Positions 48,037-55,805 of a DNA stretch of 64,000 nucleotides are shown here, in pieces. The stretch is from positions 186,001 to 250,000 of the forward strand of contig NZ_RKHQ01000001.1 in NCBI RefSeq assembly GCF_003751805.1, given 5' to 3'. The notes beneath the pieces were generated by a model, which was given only the letters and a program-made list of their open reading frames with translations, was not told the origin of the DNA and did no database searches. Numbering within the stretch: position 1 is the stretch's first letter; each line of letters starts with the position of its first letter. Source of the DNA: Salana multivorans (lineage in GTDB: Bacteria > Actinomycetota > Actinomycetes > Actinomycetales > Beutenbergiaceae). The position numbers and the translations under genes were made by a program.

Positions 48037-50106
48037 TCAGAGCGTGCCGAGGATCTCCTCGGCGCGCGCGTCCTGGCCCGTCGCCCGCAGGAGCGCGACC
48101 AGCTCGTTGGCCGCCTCACCCCGGTTCGTGCGGTCCTTGACGAGCCCGAAGCCCTCGACCGCCGACTCCAGGCAGAACACCGCGCGCTCGAGCTCCTCGT
48201 CGCCGGTCGCGTCGCGCAGCATCCGGCCCGCGGCCCAGAACGCGTGGGCGGCGCTGGGGACGTCGCCGCACTCGGCGAACAGCTCGGCGGCCCGGACGGC
48301 GAGGTCGACGGCGTCCTTCGTCCCCCACACGCCGATCTGACCGACCGAGGCGATGACCCGCGCGAGCGCGTCGTCCAGCTCGGCGCGGCGCAGGCTCAGC
48401 TCCCTCGTCCGCCGCTCGCGCAGCCGCTCGTCCGGGATCTCGCCGAGATCGACGCCGGCGAGCCGCTCCAGCAGCGCGTTCGCCGCATCGAGGTAGACCT
48501 CGGCGCGGTCCGGGCGGGCGGCCGCCGGCGCCCACGCCACGATCACCTGCACCATGAGCTCCGGGTCGGCACCGGCCGCCCGCAGTCGCACCATCGCGGC
48601 CTCGTACGCCTGGTGCGCGCCGTCCTCGTCGCCGAGCTCCTGGGCGCACCGCGCCGCCTCGGCGTAGGCGAAGCCCGAGTCGAGCAGCTCCCCCGCCTCC
48701 TGCGCGCCGCGCGCCCCGGCCAGGTAGGCCGCCGCGGCCGCCGCGAGGTCGCCCTCGCCGCTGGCCGCCTCGGCCCGGGCGAGCCGGTCGACGTAGCCGG
48801 CGGGCTCGGTCGCACCGTCCGGGTCCGCGGCGCCCGCACCGGAGGCGTCGACGGCGCCGGCCGCACCACCGCTCACCTCGCCGGTCGCGCCGCCGTTCGT
48901 TCCGTCGACGACGCCGGCCGCTCCGAGCGGACCGGCCAGCCCGTCGGCGTCATCCGACCCGGCGGCGACGCCCCCGAGCAGGACCGCGTCGTCGTCTGCG
49001 TCGAGCCGGATGACGGCGAGGTCGAGGGGTTCGGCGAACCGCCGCCGCCCGAGCGCGCGCTCCAGCTCGCCGGCCCAGCGGTCCGTGCCATTGCGCGCGT
49101 CGAACCGGGCCGCGAGGTCGCGCGCCCGCGGCTCGAGCCACGCCCGCAGCTCCCCGAGCGTCCGGGCCGGCACGTCCGGCAGGGACACGGTGCGCTGGAA
49201 GTCTGGCTCCGGAAGATCGGCGAGCCCCGCGAGGACGGCGAGCTGGTAGTGGAGCCGGGACAGCGGGGTCTCCGCGCCGACGAGCAGGTGACCGTCCCGC
49301 GCCAGCCACTCCAGCGCGCGCTCGACCTGACCGCCGCGGGCCAGGAGCTGGAAGCCCCGGCCGCGCGCCTCCGCCATGTCGGACTCACTGGTCTGCAGCG
49401 CGGCCGCCGCGCGGCGGTGCGCGGTTGCCGCCTCGCGAAGCCGGCCCAGCTCGGCCTGCGCGAGCGCGAGCACGGCCAGCATGTCGCCGGGCTCGGTGGC
49501 GCACCAGCGCGTCGTCGGCGGGACGTCGAGGATGTGCCGGACGGCCTGCTCGGCGCGTCCGGTGCTCCACAGGTACTCGGCCTCGTCGCCGAGCGAGCAC
49601 GCCTCGCACTGGGAGAAGTCGTCCCGGGGCGTCGCGACCCAGGCGTCGAACGCGAGCTCGACGTCGGGATCGCGCCGGTGGTTCGCCCAGGCGAACGTGC
49701 AGTAGGCGACGGCGTCCATGCCGTTCCCGGCGAGGGCGTAGCGCCGCTCCATGTCGGCCAGCGTCGCCTCGATCTGGCTGGCGGGGATCTCCGGGTAGCT
49801 CTTGAGGCCGCCGACCATCCACTTGAACGCCCAGAAGAAGTTCTGCCGGTCCGTCTCGTCGAACACCTCGGGTGAGGAGTCCCACAGCCGCAGCAGTCGC
49901 TGGAACGGGACGTGCGCCTTGTCGGGCTCCTCGCTCCAGACGTAGGACTCGACCTGCGCGAACAGCGCGTAGGCGAGCACCTCGATCGGGCCCTCGGCGT
50001 CGATCCGGCGCGCCAGCGTCTCGGCAAGCTGGGTGCGCGCGAGCCCGTAGGGCATCTGTCGGATCTCGCCGACGGCCGCCACGGCCTCCCCGGTGCTCAG
50101 GCTCAT
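48037..50106 (-). CDS. Large helical-repeat (TPR-like) protein of the HSP90/YbjN operon
   Basis: This 689-residue protein is the last gene of a four-gene operon. It is almost entirely helical, with repeated 30-40-residue helical pairs (AFKWMVGG, EAEYLWSTGRAEQAVRHIL, LGRLREAATAHRRAAAAL, YLDAANALLERLAG) consistent with tetratricopeptide-like repeats. A Gly/Ala/Asp-rich linker at about 376-437 splits it into two solenoids. One C-x2-C (CEAC, 167-170) stands in the first half. It has no signal peptide or membrane segment. It overlaps the HSP90-like gene by 4 bp (ATGA). TPR proteins are classical HSP90 co-chaperones, so physical partnership is plausible; function here is not known. Confidence 0.75.
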   Translation of the reverse strand: MSLSTGEAVAAVGEIRQMPYGLARTQLAETLARRIDAEGPIEVLAYALFAQVESYVWSEEPDKAHVPFQRLLRLWDSSPEVFDETDRQNFFWAFKWMVGGLKSYPEIPASQIEATLADMERRYALAGNGMDAVAYCTFAWANHRRDPDVELAFDAWVATPRDDFSQCEACSLGDEAEYLWSTGRAEQAVRHILDVPPTTRWCATEPGDMLAVLALAQAELGRLREAATAHRRAAAALQTSESDMAEARGRGFQLLARGGQVERALEWLARDGHLLVGAETPLSRLHYQLAVLAGLADLPEPDFQRTVSLPDVPARTLGELRAWLEPRARDLAARFDARNGTDRWAGELERALGRRRFAEPLDLAVIRLDADDDAVLLGGVAAGSDDADGLAGPLGAAGVVDGTNGGATGEVSGGAAGAVDASGAGAADPDGATEPAGYVDRLARAEAASGEGDLAAAAAAYLAGARGAQEAGELLDSGFAYAEAARCAQELGDEDGAHQAYEAAMVRLRAAGADPELMVQVIVAWAPAAARPDRAEVYLDAANALLERLAGVDLGEIPDERLRERRTRELSLRRAELDDALARVIASVGQIGVWGTKDAVDLAVRAAELFAECGDVPSAAHAFWAAGRMLRDATGDEELERAVFCLESAVEGFGLVKDRTNRGEAANELVALLRATGQDARAEEILGTL

Positions 50107-52019
50107 GCCACGTCCTCTCCACGCGGACCGCTCTGGGCGGTCAGTCCGGCCGACAGCAGGACGCCGAGCGCCCCGTTCAGATGACTCACCTCGCGCCCGC
50201 GCAGGCCGTCGCCCGCGAGCATGAGTGCCGTGAGGTAGAGCGCGCGGACCCCGGCGGCGAAGACCTCCCCGCGCGGGGCGGCGAGCAGGCGCCGGACGAG
50301 CTGCGAGGTGTCGTTGAGCACGAGCCGCCGGCTGCGCGCCGGGCGCTCGAACGCCGCGAGCACGCCACCCCAGACGGTGTCCGCCTCCGCTTTCTCCCGC
50401 GCGAGCGCGCGCTGGTGCTCGCCCTCGCGGTCCCGCAGCAGCATCGCCGGCACGTCGTCCGGGGCGAACTCGCGGACCAGGACGTCGCAGTCCTCCTGCG
50501 CCAGGAGCTCCCGCGCGGCCTCGATCGCGTCGATCACCTCGAGCTCGCGCTGCGGCACGAGGGGGCGCAGCACCTGGACCAGGTCGTCGGTCGCGAGCTC
50601 GCGCACGCTCCAGCCGGGCCGGCGGGCCAGCCGGGCGAGGAGGTCGGCGTCGTAGACGTAGCCGGCGTTGGCGACGACGAGGCCCTGCGCCCGCGCGACC
50701 GCCGCGACCCGCTGGTAGGCCTCCCGCGTCGAGGTGTAGACGACGTCCCCGTGCTCGGCGAGATCGGCCAGCGTCGTCGGACCGTCCGTCGTCTCGAACG
50801 GCAGGACGCGGGCCGCCAGGTCGAGCATGTCGTCGTCGGACAGCGCGAGCGAGCGCAGCGCGAGGTGGTGGGTCTCGATGAAGCGACGCGCGAGGTTGCT
50901 GCCGCTCGCGAGCGTCTCGGTCGCCCAGGTCTTGAGCTGGGCCGCCAGCGCCTCCTGCGTCGCCAGCAGCACCTCGTCGGTGTGCAGGTCCTCGCGCGAG
51001 GCCGTCGGGCTGAGGCCGTCGGCGTCCACGACGGCGCGGACGAAGAACGCCCAGTCCGGCAGCAGGGAGTCGACGCGGGTGCCGAGCAGCATCCGCTTGA
51101 CGTAGACCCGGTGCCGGCCGCTGCCGGGGGCGACGGCCGAGGGAAGGATGAAGGCGACGCCCGTGACGCCGGCGAGCGGCACCGCGAGGTCGATGTGGCC
51201 GATCGGCGTGAAGCCGAAGGTCTCCTCGCAGTAGCGCACGAGCGCCTGCGTCCGGGCCGACTGCGTCTCGTGGGTCGCGCGCCACGGCGCCTCGTGCGTG
51301 ATCCGGCGGGTGAGGAGCTCCCCGCCCGCGGGCTGGAGGACCGCGACGTCGATCGGGAGCAGCTCGCCGAACTCGGTCGCGAGCGCCGTGACCGTCTCCA
51401 CCGACAGCCAGTGCTCGGCGTCCCGCCGGGCCCGCAGCCGGACCCGGCTGCCGACGGGGACGTCGGCCGGGTCGAGGTCGTCGACCGGGTCGGTGACCTC
51501 CTCGATCTCGAACGTCCCGTCGTCGTGGCCGGTCCACCGCACGACGCTCGCGCCGGGCCGCGCCGAGCGCGAGACCACCTCGATCGTGTCCGCGACCATG
51601 AAGGCCGCGAGCATGCCGATGCCGAACTGCCCGATGTACTCCGCCCGGCCGAGGCCCAGGTCGGCGTCCCGCTTGGACGAGCGGCCGATCGTCGCGAGCA
51701 GCTCGGTGGCCTCGGCAAAGGTGAGGCCGACGCCCGTGTCCGTGACCTCGAGCATCGGCCCACCGGAGCCGGGTGCGCCGACGAGGTCGGGTCCGCCCGC
51801 GCCGCCCGGCGCGACAGGACTCCCGGGCACCTGCGGGCCGCCCGGCAGGGCCGTGATCCGGACGCGCGCGGGCGCGTCCGGATCGAGCTCCCGCCGCGCG
51901 GTCACCGCGTCGACGGCGTTCTGCAGCAGCTCGCGCACGTAGACGCGAGGCCCGGAGTAGAGGTGACGAGCGAGGAGGTCGACCATGCCGCGCAGGTCGA
52001 CCTGGAAGGTCTGGGTCAT
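50103..52019 (-). CDS. HSP90-like GHKL ATPase
   Basis: This 638-residue protein has the HSP90/HtpG fold. The N-terminal ATPase carries YVRELLQNAVDAV (Glu30, Asn34, Asp37), EVTDTGVGLTF (DxGxG) and IGQFGIGMLAAFMVAD. A Gly/Pro-rich insertion of about 30 residues (58-88) sits between the first two motifs, which is odd for HtpG. The middle domain has VKRMLLGTRVDSLLPDWAFFVRAVVDADGLSPTASRE, with the conserved Arg of the catalytic loop, and a shorter, less conserved C-terminal part. It is clearly not canonical HtpG by operon context: two YbjN-like genes precede it and a TPR-like gene follows, all coupled. Function unknown, chaperone activity inferred. Confidence 0.85.
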   Translation of the reverse strand: MTQTFQVDLRGMVDLLARHLYSGPRVYVRELLQNAVDAVTARRELDPDAPARVRITALPGGPQVPGSPVAPGGAGGPDLVGAPGSGGPMLEVTDTGVGLTFAEATELLATIGRSSKRDADLGLGRAEYIGQFGIGMLAAFMVADTIEVVSRSARPGASVVRWTGHDDGTFEIEEVTDPVDDLDPADVPVGSRVRLRARRDAEHWLSVETVTALATEFGELLPIDVAVLQPAGGELLTRRITHEAPWRATHETQSARTQALVRYCEETFGFTPIGHIDLAVPLAGVTGVAFILPSAVAPGSGRHRVYVKRMLLGTRVDSLLPDWAFFVRAVVDADGLSPTASREDLHTDEVLLATQEALAAQLKTWATETLASGSNLARRFIETHHLALRSLALSDDDMLDLAARVLPFETTDGPTTLADLAEHGDVVYTSTREAYQRVAAVARAQGLVVANAGYVYDADLLARLARRPGWSVRELATDDLVQVLRPLVPQRELEVIDAIEAARELLAQEDCDVLVREFAPDDVPAMLLRDREGEHQRALAREKAEADTVWGGVLAAFERPARSRRLVLNDTSQLVRRLLAAPRGEVFAAGVRALYLTALMLAGDGLRGREVSHLNGALGVLLSAGLTAQSGPRGEDVA

Positions 52020-52029
52020 GCGGTGTCGC

Positions 52030-52554
52030 TCAGGCTCCGCTCTCGCGCTCGCGCTCCTGCTTGGCCTTCGCGGCGGCCGCGGCCTCCGGGTAGTGCTCGT
52101 CGAGGTGGTCGAAGAACTGCCCGATCGTCCCGAGCGCGCACGACAGGTGCTCGTCGAGCTGGGAGTCCGTGAGCCCGTGCGGGTAGTTGACCGCGAACTC
52201 GGCGAAGACGCTGCAGTTGTCCGGGTCGCCCGCCTGGTTGTCCGTCCGGTCGAGCACGAGGTAGACCTTGGGCCAGATCTTGTCCCGCGACCAGGCGTTG
52301 AGGATCTCCAGCAGCCGGCCGTACTGGTCGATCGGGAGGTCCCGGTTCCACCGCGCGCGGACCTGGAGGGCCTTGAGCCCGTCCGAGAGCACGTAGAAGA
52401 AGTACAGGTGACCGTCCCAGAAGCCGCCGATCTGTCCGTTGTCGTTGCGGCCGTAGTGCTCGCCCCGACGGTCGAACTGGGCCGCGATCCGGTCCTCGGT
52501 CAGCGGGAGCAGTCCGTCGCCGCCGGTCGTCTCGTTCTTGGTGAAGAAACCCAT
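52030..52554 (-). CDS. YbjN-like protein, paralogue B
   Basis: This 174-residue protein resembles the YbjN/T3SS-chaperone-like fold: MGFFTKNETTGG at the N-terminus, then GGFWDGHLYFFYVLSDGLKALQVRARWNRDLP, WPKVYLVLD and GLTDSQLDEHLSCALGTIGQFFDHLDEHYPEA. It is a paralogue of the next upstream protein, aligning over the entire length, with conserved N-terminal MGFFTK and C-terminal FFD-x-LDEHYPE blocks. The ATG at 52554 lies 2 bp after the upstream stop, and the gene ends 10 bp before the HSP90-like start. YbjN proteins are putative regulators or chaperones; which applies here is unknown. Confidence 0.75.
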   Translation of the reverse strand: MGFFTKNETTGGDGLLPLTEDRIAAQFDRRGEHYGRNDNGQIGGFWDGHLYFFYVLSDGLKALQVRARWNRDLPIDQYGRLLEILNAWSRDKIWPKVYLVLDRTDNQAGDPDNCSVFAEFAVNYPHGLTDSQLDEHLSCALGTIGQFFDHLDEHYPEAAAAAKAKQERERESGA

Positions 52555-52556
52555 CG

Positions 52557-53060
52557 TCACTCCTTCTCGTACTCTGCCTTGGCCCGGGCGGCCTCCTCCG
52601 GGTAGTGCTCGTCGAGGAAGTCGAAGAACGAGCCGGAGGTGGCGATCGCGCAGGCGAGGTGCTGGTCGAGCTGCTCGTCGGTGAGGCCGTGCTCGTAGTC
52701 GACGTTGTGCTCGGTGTAGACGCCGATGACGGTCGGCTCGGGGTCCTCCGGGTTGTTCTTCTCCTGGCGCGCGTAGCACTTGGGCCAGAACTTCTCGGTG
52801 TTCCACTGGTTGATGAGGTCGAGCATCTTCCACCACTCGGACATGGGGATGACGCGGTTCCACCGGGCGCGCACCTGGAAGTACTCGCCGTCCCGGCCGG
52901 TGACGAAGAAGTAGAACAGGTGGCCGTCCCAGTAGCCGCCGATGTCCCCGTCGTTGTCCTCGCCGTAGTTGGCCTCCCGGGCGTCGAGAGTCGCCTTGAT
53001 GCGCTCCTTGCTCAGGGGCGCGAGGCCCCCGCCCGTTGCCGACTTGGTGAAGAAGCCCAT
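52557..53060 (-). CDS. YbjN-like protein, paralogue A (operon head)
   Basis: This 167-residue paralogue of the preceding entry starts at the ATG at 53060 after GGAGG. Key features are MGFFTKSATGGG, GGYWDGHLFYFFVTGRDGEYFQVRARWNRVIP, WPKCYARQE, GLTDEQLDQHLACAIATSGSFFDFLDEHYPEE. It is the first gene of the leftward operon, behind a TAGCCT element and a short leader hairpin. Duplication followed by tight conservation of both copies suggests that they form a heterodimer or act in sequence, which is inference. Confidence 0.75.
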   Translation of the reverse strand: MGFFTKSATGGGLAPLSKERIKATLDAREANYGEDNDGDIGGYWDGHLFYFFVTGRDGEYFQVRARWNRVIPMSEWWKMLDLINQWNTEKFWPKCYARQEKNNPEDPEPTVIGVYTEHNVDYEHGLTDEQLDQHLACAIATSGSFFDFLDEHYPEEAARAKAEYEKE

Positions 53061-53105
53061 CGCTGCCTCCATGTCTCGGACGGTGCACGACGTCGTCGTG
53101 GACCG

Positions 53106-53122
53106 GACGCCGTCGCGGCGTC
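53106..53122 (-). promoter_or_regulatory. Leader hairpin of the HSP90/YbjN operon
   Basis: A 7-bp perfect stem GACGCCG/CGGCGTC with loop TCG lies between the putative promoter and the first gene. It may be a weak transcription or RNA-stability element. Confidence 0.35.
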
Positions 53123-53129
53123 TCCAGCG

Positions 53130-53135
53130 AGGCTA
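53130..53135 (-). promoter_or_regulatory. Putative -10 element of the HSP90/YbjN operon
   Basis: TAGCCT on the minus strand, 69 bp before the ATG of the first YbjN-like gene. It implies a leader of about 60 nt. No -35 box with normal spacing. Confidence 0.4.
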
Positions 53136-53193
53136 GCAGCGCTCACCGACATCAATGCGGTCGCCGCGGCGTCCGAACGCCCGACCGGACCGG

Positions 53194-54195
53194 TCAGCGG
53201 CCGGAGCCGCGCAGCGTTCCGGTGACGGGCCCCGCCATGTCGTAGACGGCACAGGAGACGAGCCGGTCGCCGAGCTCCTCCCAGCCCGACTGCAGCGGGG
53301 TGATCGGGTAGTAGTCGAGCGCCGAGGTCTCGTAGGGCGCCCCGACGAAGGTCTCGAACTGGTCGTAGCAGTACTGGTCGGCCTGCTGCGCCACCGCGTC
53401 GTCGCCGGGGTAGGCGTCCCCGGTCAGCTCCGTCTCGGCGTAGATCTCGTTGTCGTGCGGGCCGCTGCACGGCACGACGGGCACGCTCGAGATCTCGCTG
53501 CTGTCGGTCGACTGGTCGTTGAAGCAGTCGCCGACGACGATGGAGAAGACGTCGACGTCCCCGCCGACCGGTTCGTCCGTCGCTCCCGTGCCGTCGGTCG
53601 GCTGGTCGGTCGCGGGATCGGTCGGCTCGTCGGTCGTCGGGTCGTCCTGCGTCGTCGCCGTGTCGGTCGAGGACGGGCCGGGGTCGGCGATCGGGGCGTC
53701 ACCCCGACCCATGAGGTTGATGGCGAGGAAGACACCGCCGACGACGAGGACGACCGCGAGGAGACCGAGGCCGACGAACAGCGGCGCGCGGTTCGGGCGC
53801 CGCTGCCCGGCCTGGTCGCCGTACCCGGTCGCGGGCAGGAAGCCGGCCGGCGTGGTCGAGCCGGGGGCGTACCCGCCGGGCTGGTACGCCCCGGGCTGGT
53901 AGCCCGGCTGCGTCGTGCCCGGCTGGTACCCGCCGGGCTGGTAACCCGTCGGCTGGGCCGCGCCCGCGTCGTACCCGCCGGGCTGCTGGTAGGCGCCGGG
54001 CTGCTGGTACCCACCCGGCTGGTAGCCGAGGGGCTGCGTCGTCCCGGGCTGGTAGTCGCCCTGCGTGGGTTGAGCCGGCGTCGACGGGGCGGCCGGCTGC
54101 GCGCCGTGCGTGTGCTCCGTCCAGGCGGCACCGTCCCAGTACCTGCTCTGGCTCGGGTCGTTCGGGTCCGGGTACCACCCCGCGGGACTGGACAC
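53194..54195 (-). CDS. DUF2510, YQPGG-repeat, septum-formation-domain membrane protein
   Basis: This 333-residue protein begins at a GTG with AGGAG 6 bp upstream. It has an N-terminal DUF2510 segment (SPAGWYPDPN, RYWDGAAWTEHT), a Tyr-Gln-Pro-Gly repeat region (residues 48-118), one membrane helix (138-161) and a Thr/Asp/Pro linker followed by a C-terminal septum-formation-type domain (215-333). That domain holds GDCFNDQ, VPCSGPHDNEIYAE, DQYCYDQF and LVSCAVYD, so probably two disulfides. The bulk of the C-terminal half should be outside the membrane. It has a lipoprotein paralogue next door with the same domain. Confidence 0.85.
   Translation of the reverse strand: MSSPAGWYPDPNDPSQSRYWDGAAWTEHTHGAQPAAPSTPAQPTQGDYQPGTTQPLGYQPGGYQQPGAYQQPGGYDAGAAQPTGYQPGGYQPGTTQPGYQPGAYQPGGYAPGSTTPAGFLPATGYGDQAGQRRPNRAPLFVGLGLLAVVLVVGGVFLAINLMGRGDAPIADPGPSSTDTATTQDDPTTDEPTDPATDQPTDGTGATDEPVGGDVDVFSIVVGDCFNDQSTDSSEISSVPVVPCSGPHDNEIYAETELTGDAYPGDDAVAQQADQYCYDQFETFVGAPYETSALDYYPITPLQSGWEELGDRLVSCAVYDMAGPVTGTLRGSGR
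53842..54054. repeat. YQPGG-type repeat-coding region
   Basis: Residues 48-118 of the 53194-54195 protein consist of irregular copies of GYQPGG, AYQPGG, GYQQPG and YQPGTTQP. The repeat is cytoplasmic by topology prediction, next to the DUF2510 segment. Confidence 0.7.
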
Positions 54196-54322
54196 GGCTA
54201 GCTCCTTGCACTCGGCGCTCGGTGGCGCGAGCCTACCGCCGTCGCGGGCCCGACGTCCCACGCGCCACCGACCGTGGCAGGGAGCGCGACGGCCCCGCGA
54301 GCGACGACCGCCCCGGGACGAC

Positions 54323-54354
54323 GAACGGCCCCGCCCATCGGGGCGGGGCCGTTC
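54323..54354 (-). terminator. Perfect hairpin terminator downstream of the septum-domain lipoprotein gene
   Basis: A 14-bp perfect stem GAACGGCCCCGCCC with loop ATCG lies after the 54410-54904 gene on the minus strand. No T-tract. Confidence 0.75.
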
Positions 54355-54409
54355 ACCCGGGAACCGTCGCGGGGGCGACGGACCGGGGCGGGCTAGTGGT
54401 GGCGCGAGG

Positions 54410-54904
54410 TCACCGGGCGGCGCCGGCGAGGCTGCCCGTCGTCGACTCCGCGGGGTCGTAGACGACGCAGGACACGAGCCGGTCACCGAGCTGCTCCCAA
54501 CCGCCCTGGAGCGGCGTGATCGGGTAGTACTCCAGCGTGGAGCTCTCGTAGTCGACACCGACGAACGCCGAGAACTGCTCGTAGCAGTACTGGTCGGCCT
54601 GCTGCGCGACGACGTCGTCACCGGGGTACTCGTCGCCCGTCAGCGACGTCTCGGCGTAGACCTCGTTGTCGTGCGCCTCGGCGCACGGAACGGTCGGCAG
54701 GCTCGAGATCTCCTCGCTGTCGGAGTCGACGTCGTTGAAGCAGTCGCCGATCTTGATCGTGAAGACGTCGGTGTCGCCGCCGCTGACGATCTCGCCGGCC
54801 TCGTCGCGGGTCTCCCCGCCGGAGCTGCAGGCGGCGAGACCGAGGGCGAGCGCTGCGGCCCCGGCGACGGCCAGGGTGCGACGAAGGGGTGACATGGTGG
54901 ACAT
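54410..54904 (-). CDS. Septum-formation-domain lipoprotein
   Basis: This 164-residue lipoprotein has a signal peptide MSTMSPLRRTLAVAGAAALALGLAAC with lipobox Cys26. The mature domain is a paralogue of the C-terminal domain of the neighbouring 53194-54195 protein: GDCFNDV, VPCAEAHDNEVYAE, DQYCYEQF, LVSCVVYD align one to one. The ATG at 54904 follows GGAGG by 4 bp; a second ATG nine bases downstream is possible. It is separated from the neighbour by about 210 bp with a terminator, so it is a separate transcript. Function unknown. Confidence 0.85.
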   Translation of the reverse strand: MSTMSPLRRTLAVAGAAALALGLAACSSGGETRDEAGEIVSGGDTDVFTIKIGDCFNDVDSDSEEISSLPTVPCAEAHDNEVYAETSLTGDEYPGDDVVAQQADQYCYEQFSAFVGVDYESSTLEYYPITPLQGGWEQLGDRLVSCVVYDPAESTTGSLAGAAR

Positions 54905-55163
54905 GGGGCCTCCAGGGCAGTGGAGCGATGCGGTCAGGTGGGCTGGACGGGTGCGACGACAGTCGGCTACCGGTGCTACCTGGCACCCCCGAGCCCGTTC
55001 CGCCGCGTTCCGCGAGCCTCCCCGAGTCCCCCCGAAACGATCACGCGTGCGTCAGCCCACCCCGAACCCTACCGCCCAGGTGGCACGATGGGATCGTCGG
55101 CCGGCCTGTGCCATCGGCCACACGCCGGGGCGACGTCCCGGTCGACCGGAAGGAGATCGTGCG

Positions 55164-55766
55164 GTGACCGACCTGCTGGAGGAGGCGCGACGCCTCGTCG
55201 TCGTCGGCGACGAGCTCGTCGCCGGGTTCGGCGACCCCCGCGCGCTCGGCTGGGTCGGCCGCGTCGCCGCCCGGTCGCAGGGCGACGGCGAGGGGCTGCT
55301 CACGCTCCCCCTGGCGGTCCCCGGCGAGACGACGACGGCGCTGGCCGCCCGATGGGAGCGCGAGCTCTCCTCGCGGCGCGGCGAGCGCACGTGGCTCGTG
55401 GTCGCTCCCGGGGCGGGGGACCTCGTGGCCGGGACGTCGATGGCACGCAGCCGGCTCAACCTCGCGAACGTCCTCGACGCGGCCGCCTCGGCGCAGCTCC
55501 CCGTCCTCGTCGTCGGCGCTCCGCCGCGCTCCGACCTGCCGCGAGCGGCCCAGCGCGAGCTGTCCGAGGCGTTCGCCGACGTGTGCGGCCGGCGCCGCGT
55601 GCCCTACGTCGAGACGTTCGCGCCGCTCGTCGACCACGAGCAGTGGGCCGCGGACCTCGCCGCCGGCGACGGGGTGCACCCGGGGCAGGCCGGCTACGGG
55701 CTGCTCGCGTGGCTCGTGCTGCACCACGGCTGGTACTCCTGGCTCGGGGTGCCGGCGCCCGCCTGA
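55164..55766 (+). CDS. SGNH-fold protein lacking the catalytic Ser
   Basis: This 200-residue protein follows the SGNH/GDSL hydrolase outline: block I VVVGDELVAGFGDPRALGW, block II with LPLAVPGETT, block V DGVHPGQAGYGLLAW with Asp169 and His172. In block I the nucleophile Ser is Glu17, and block III reads APGAGD where GxND is expected, so two of the four signature residues are replaced. It is therefore probably not an active esterase. The GTG at 55164 has AAGGAG 8 bp upstream. It stands alone between the lipoprotein gene and the MDR gene. Confidence 0.8.
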   Translation: MTDLLEEARRLVVVGDELVAGFGDPRALGWVGRVAARSQGDGEGLLTLPLAVPGETTTALAARWERELSSRRGERTWLVVAPGAGDLVAGTSMARSRLNLANVLDAAASAQLPVLVVGAPPRSDLPRAAQRELSEAFADVCGRRRVPYVETFAPLVDHEQWAADLAAGDGVHPGQAGYGLLAWLVLHHGWYSWLGVPAPA

Positions 55767-55805
55767 GCGACCCGCGCCCCTCACCGGCACCCGCACCGGG
55801 CGACG

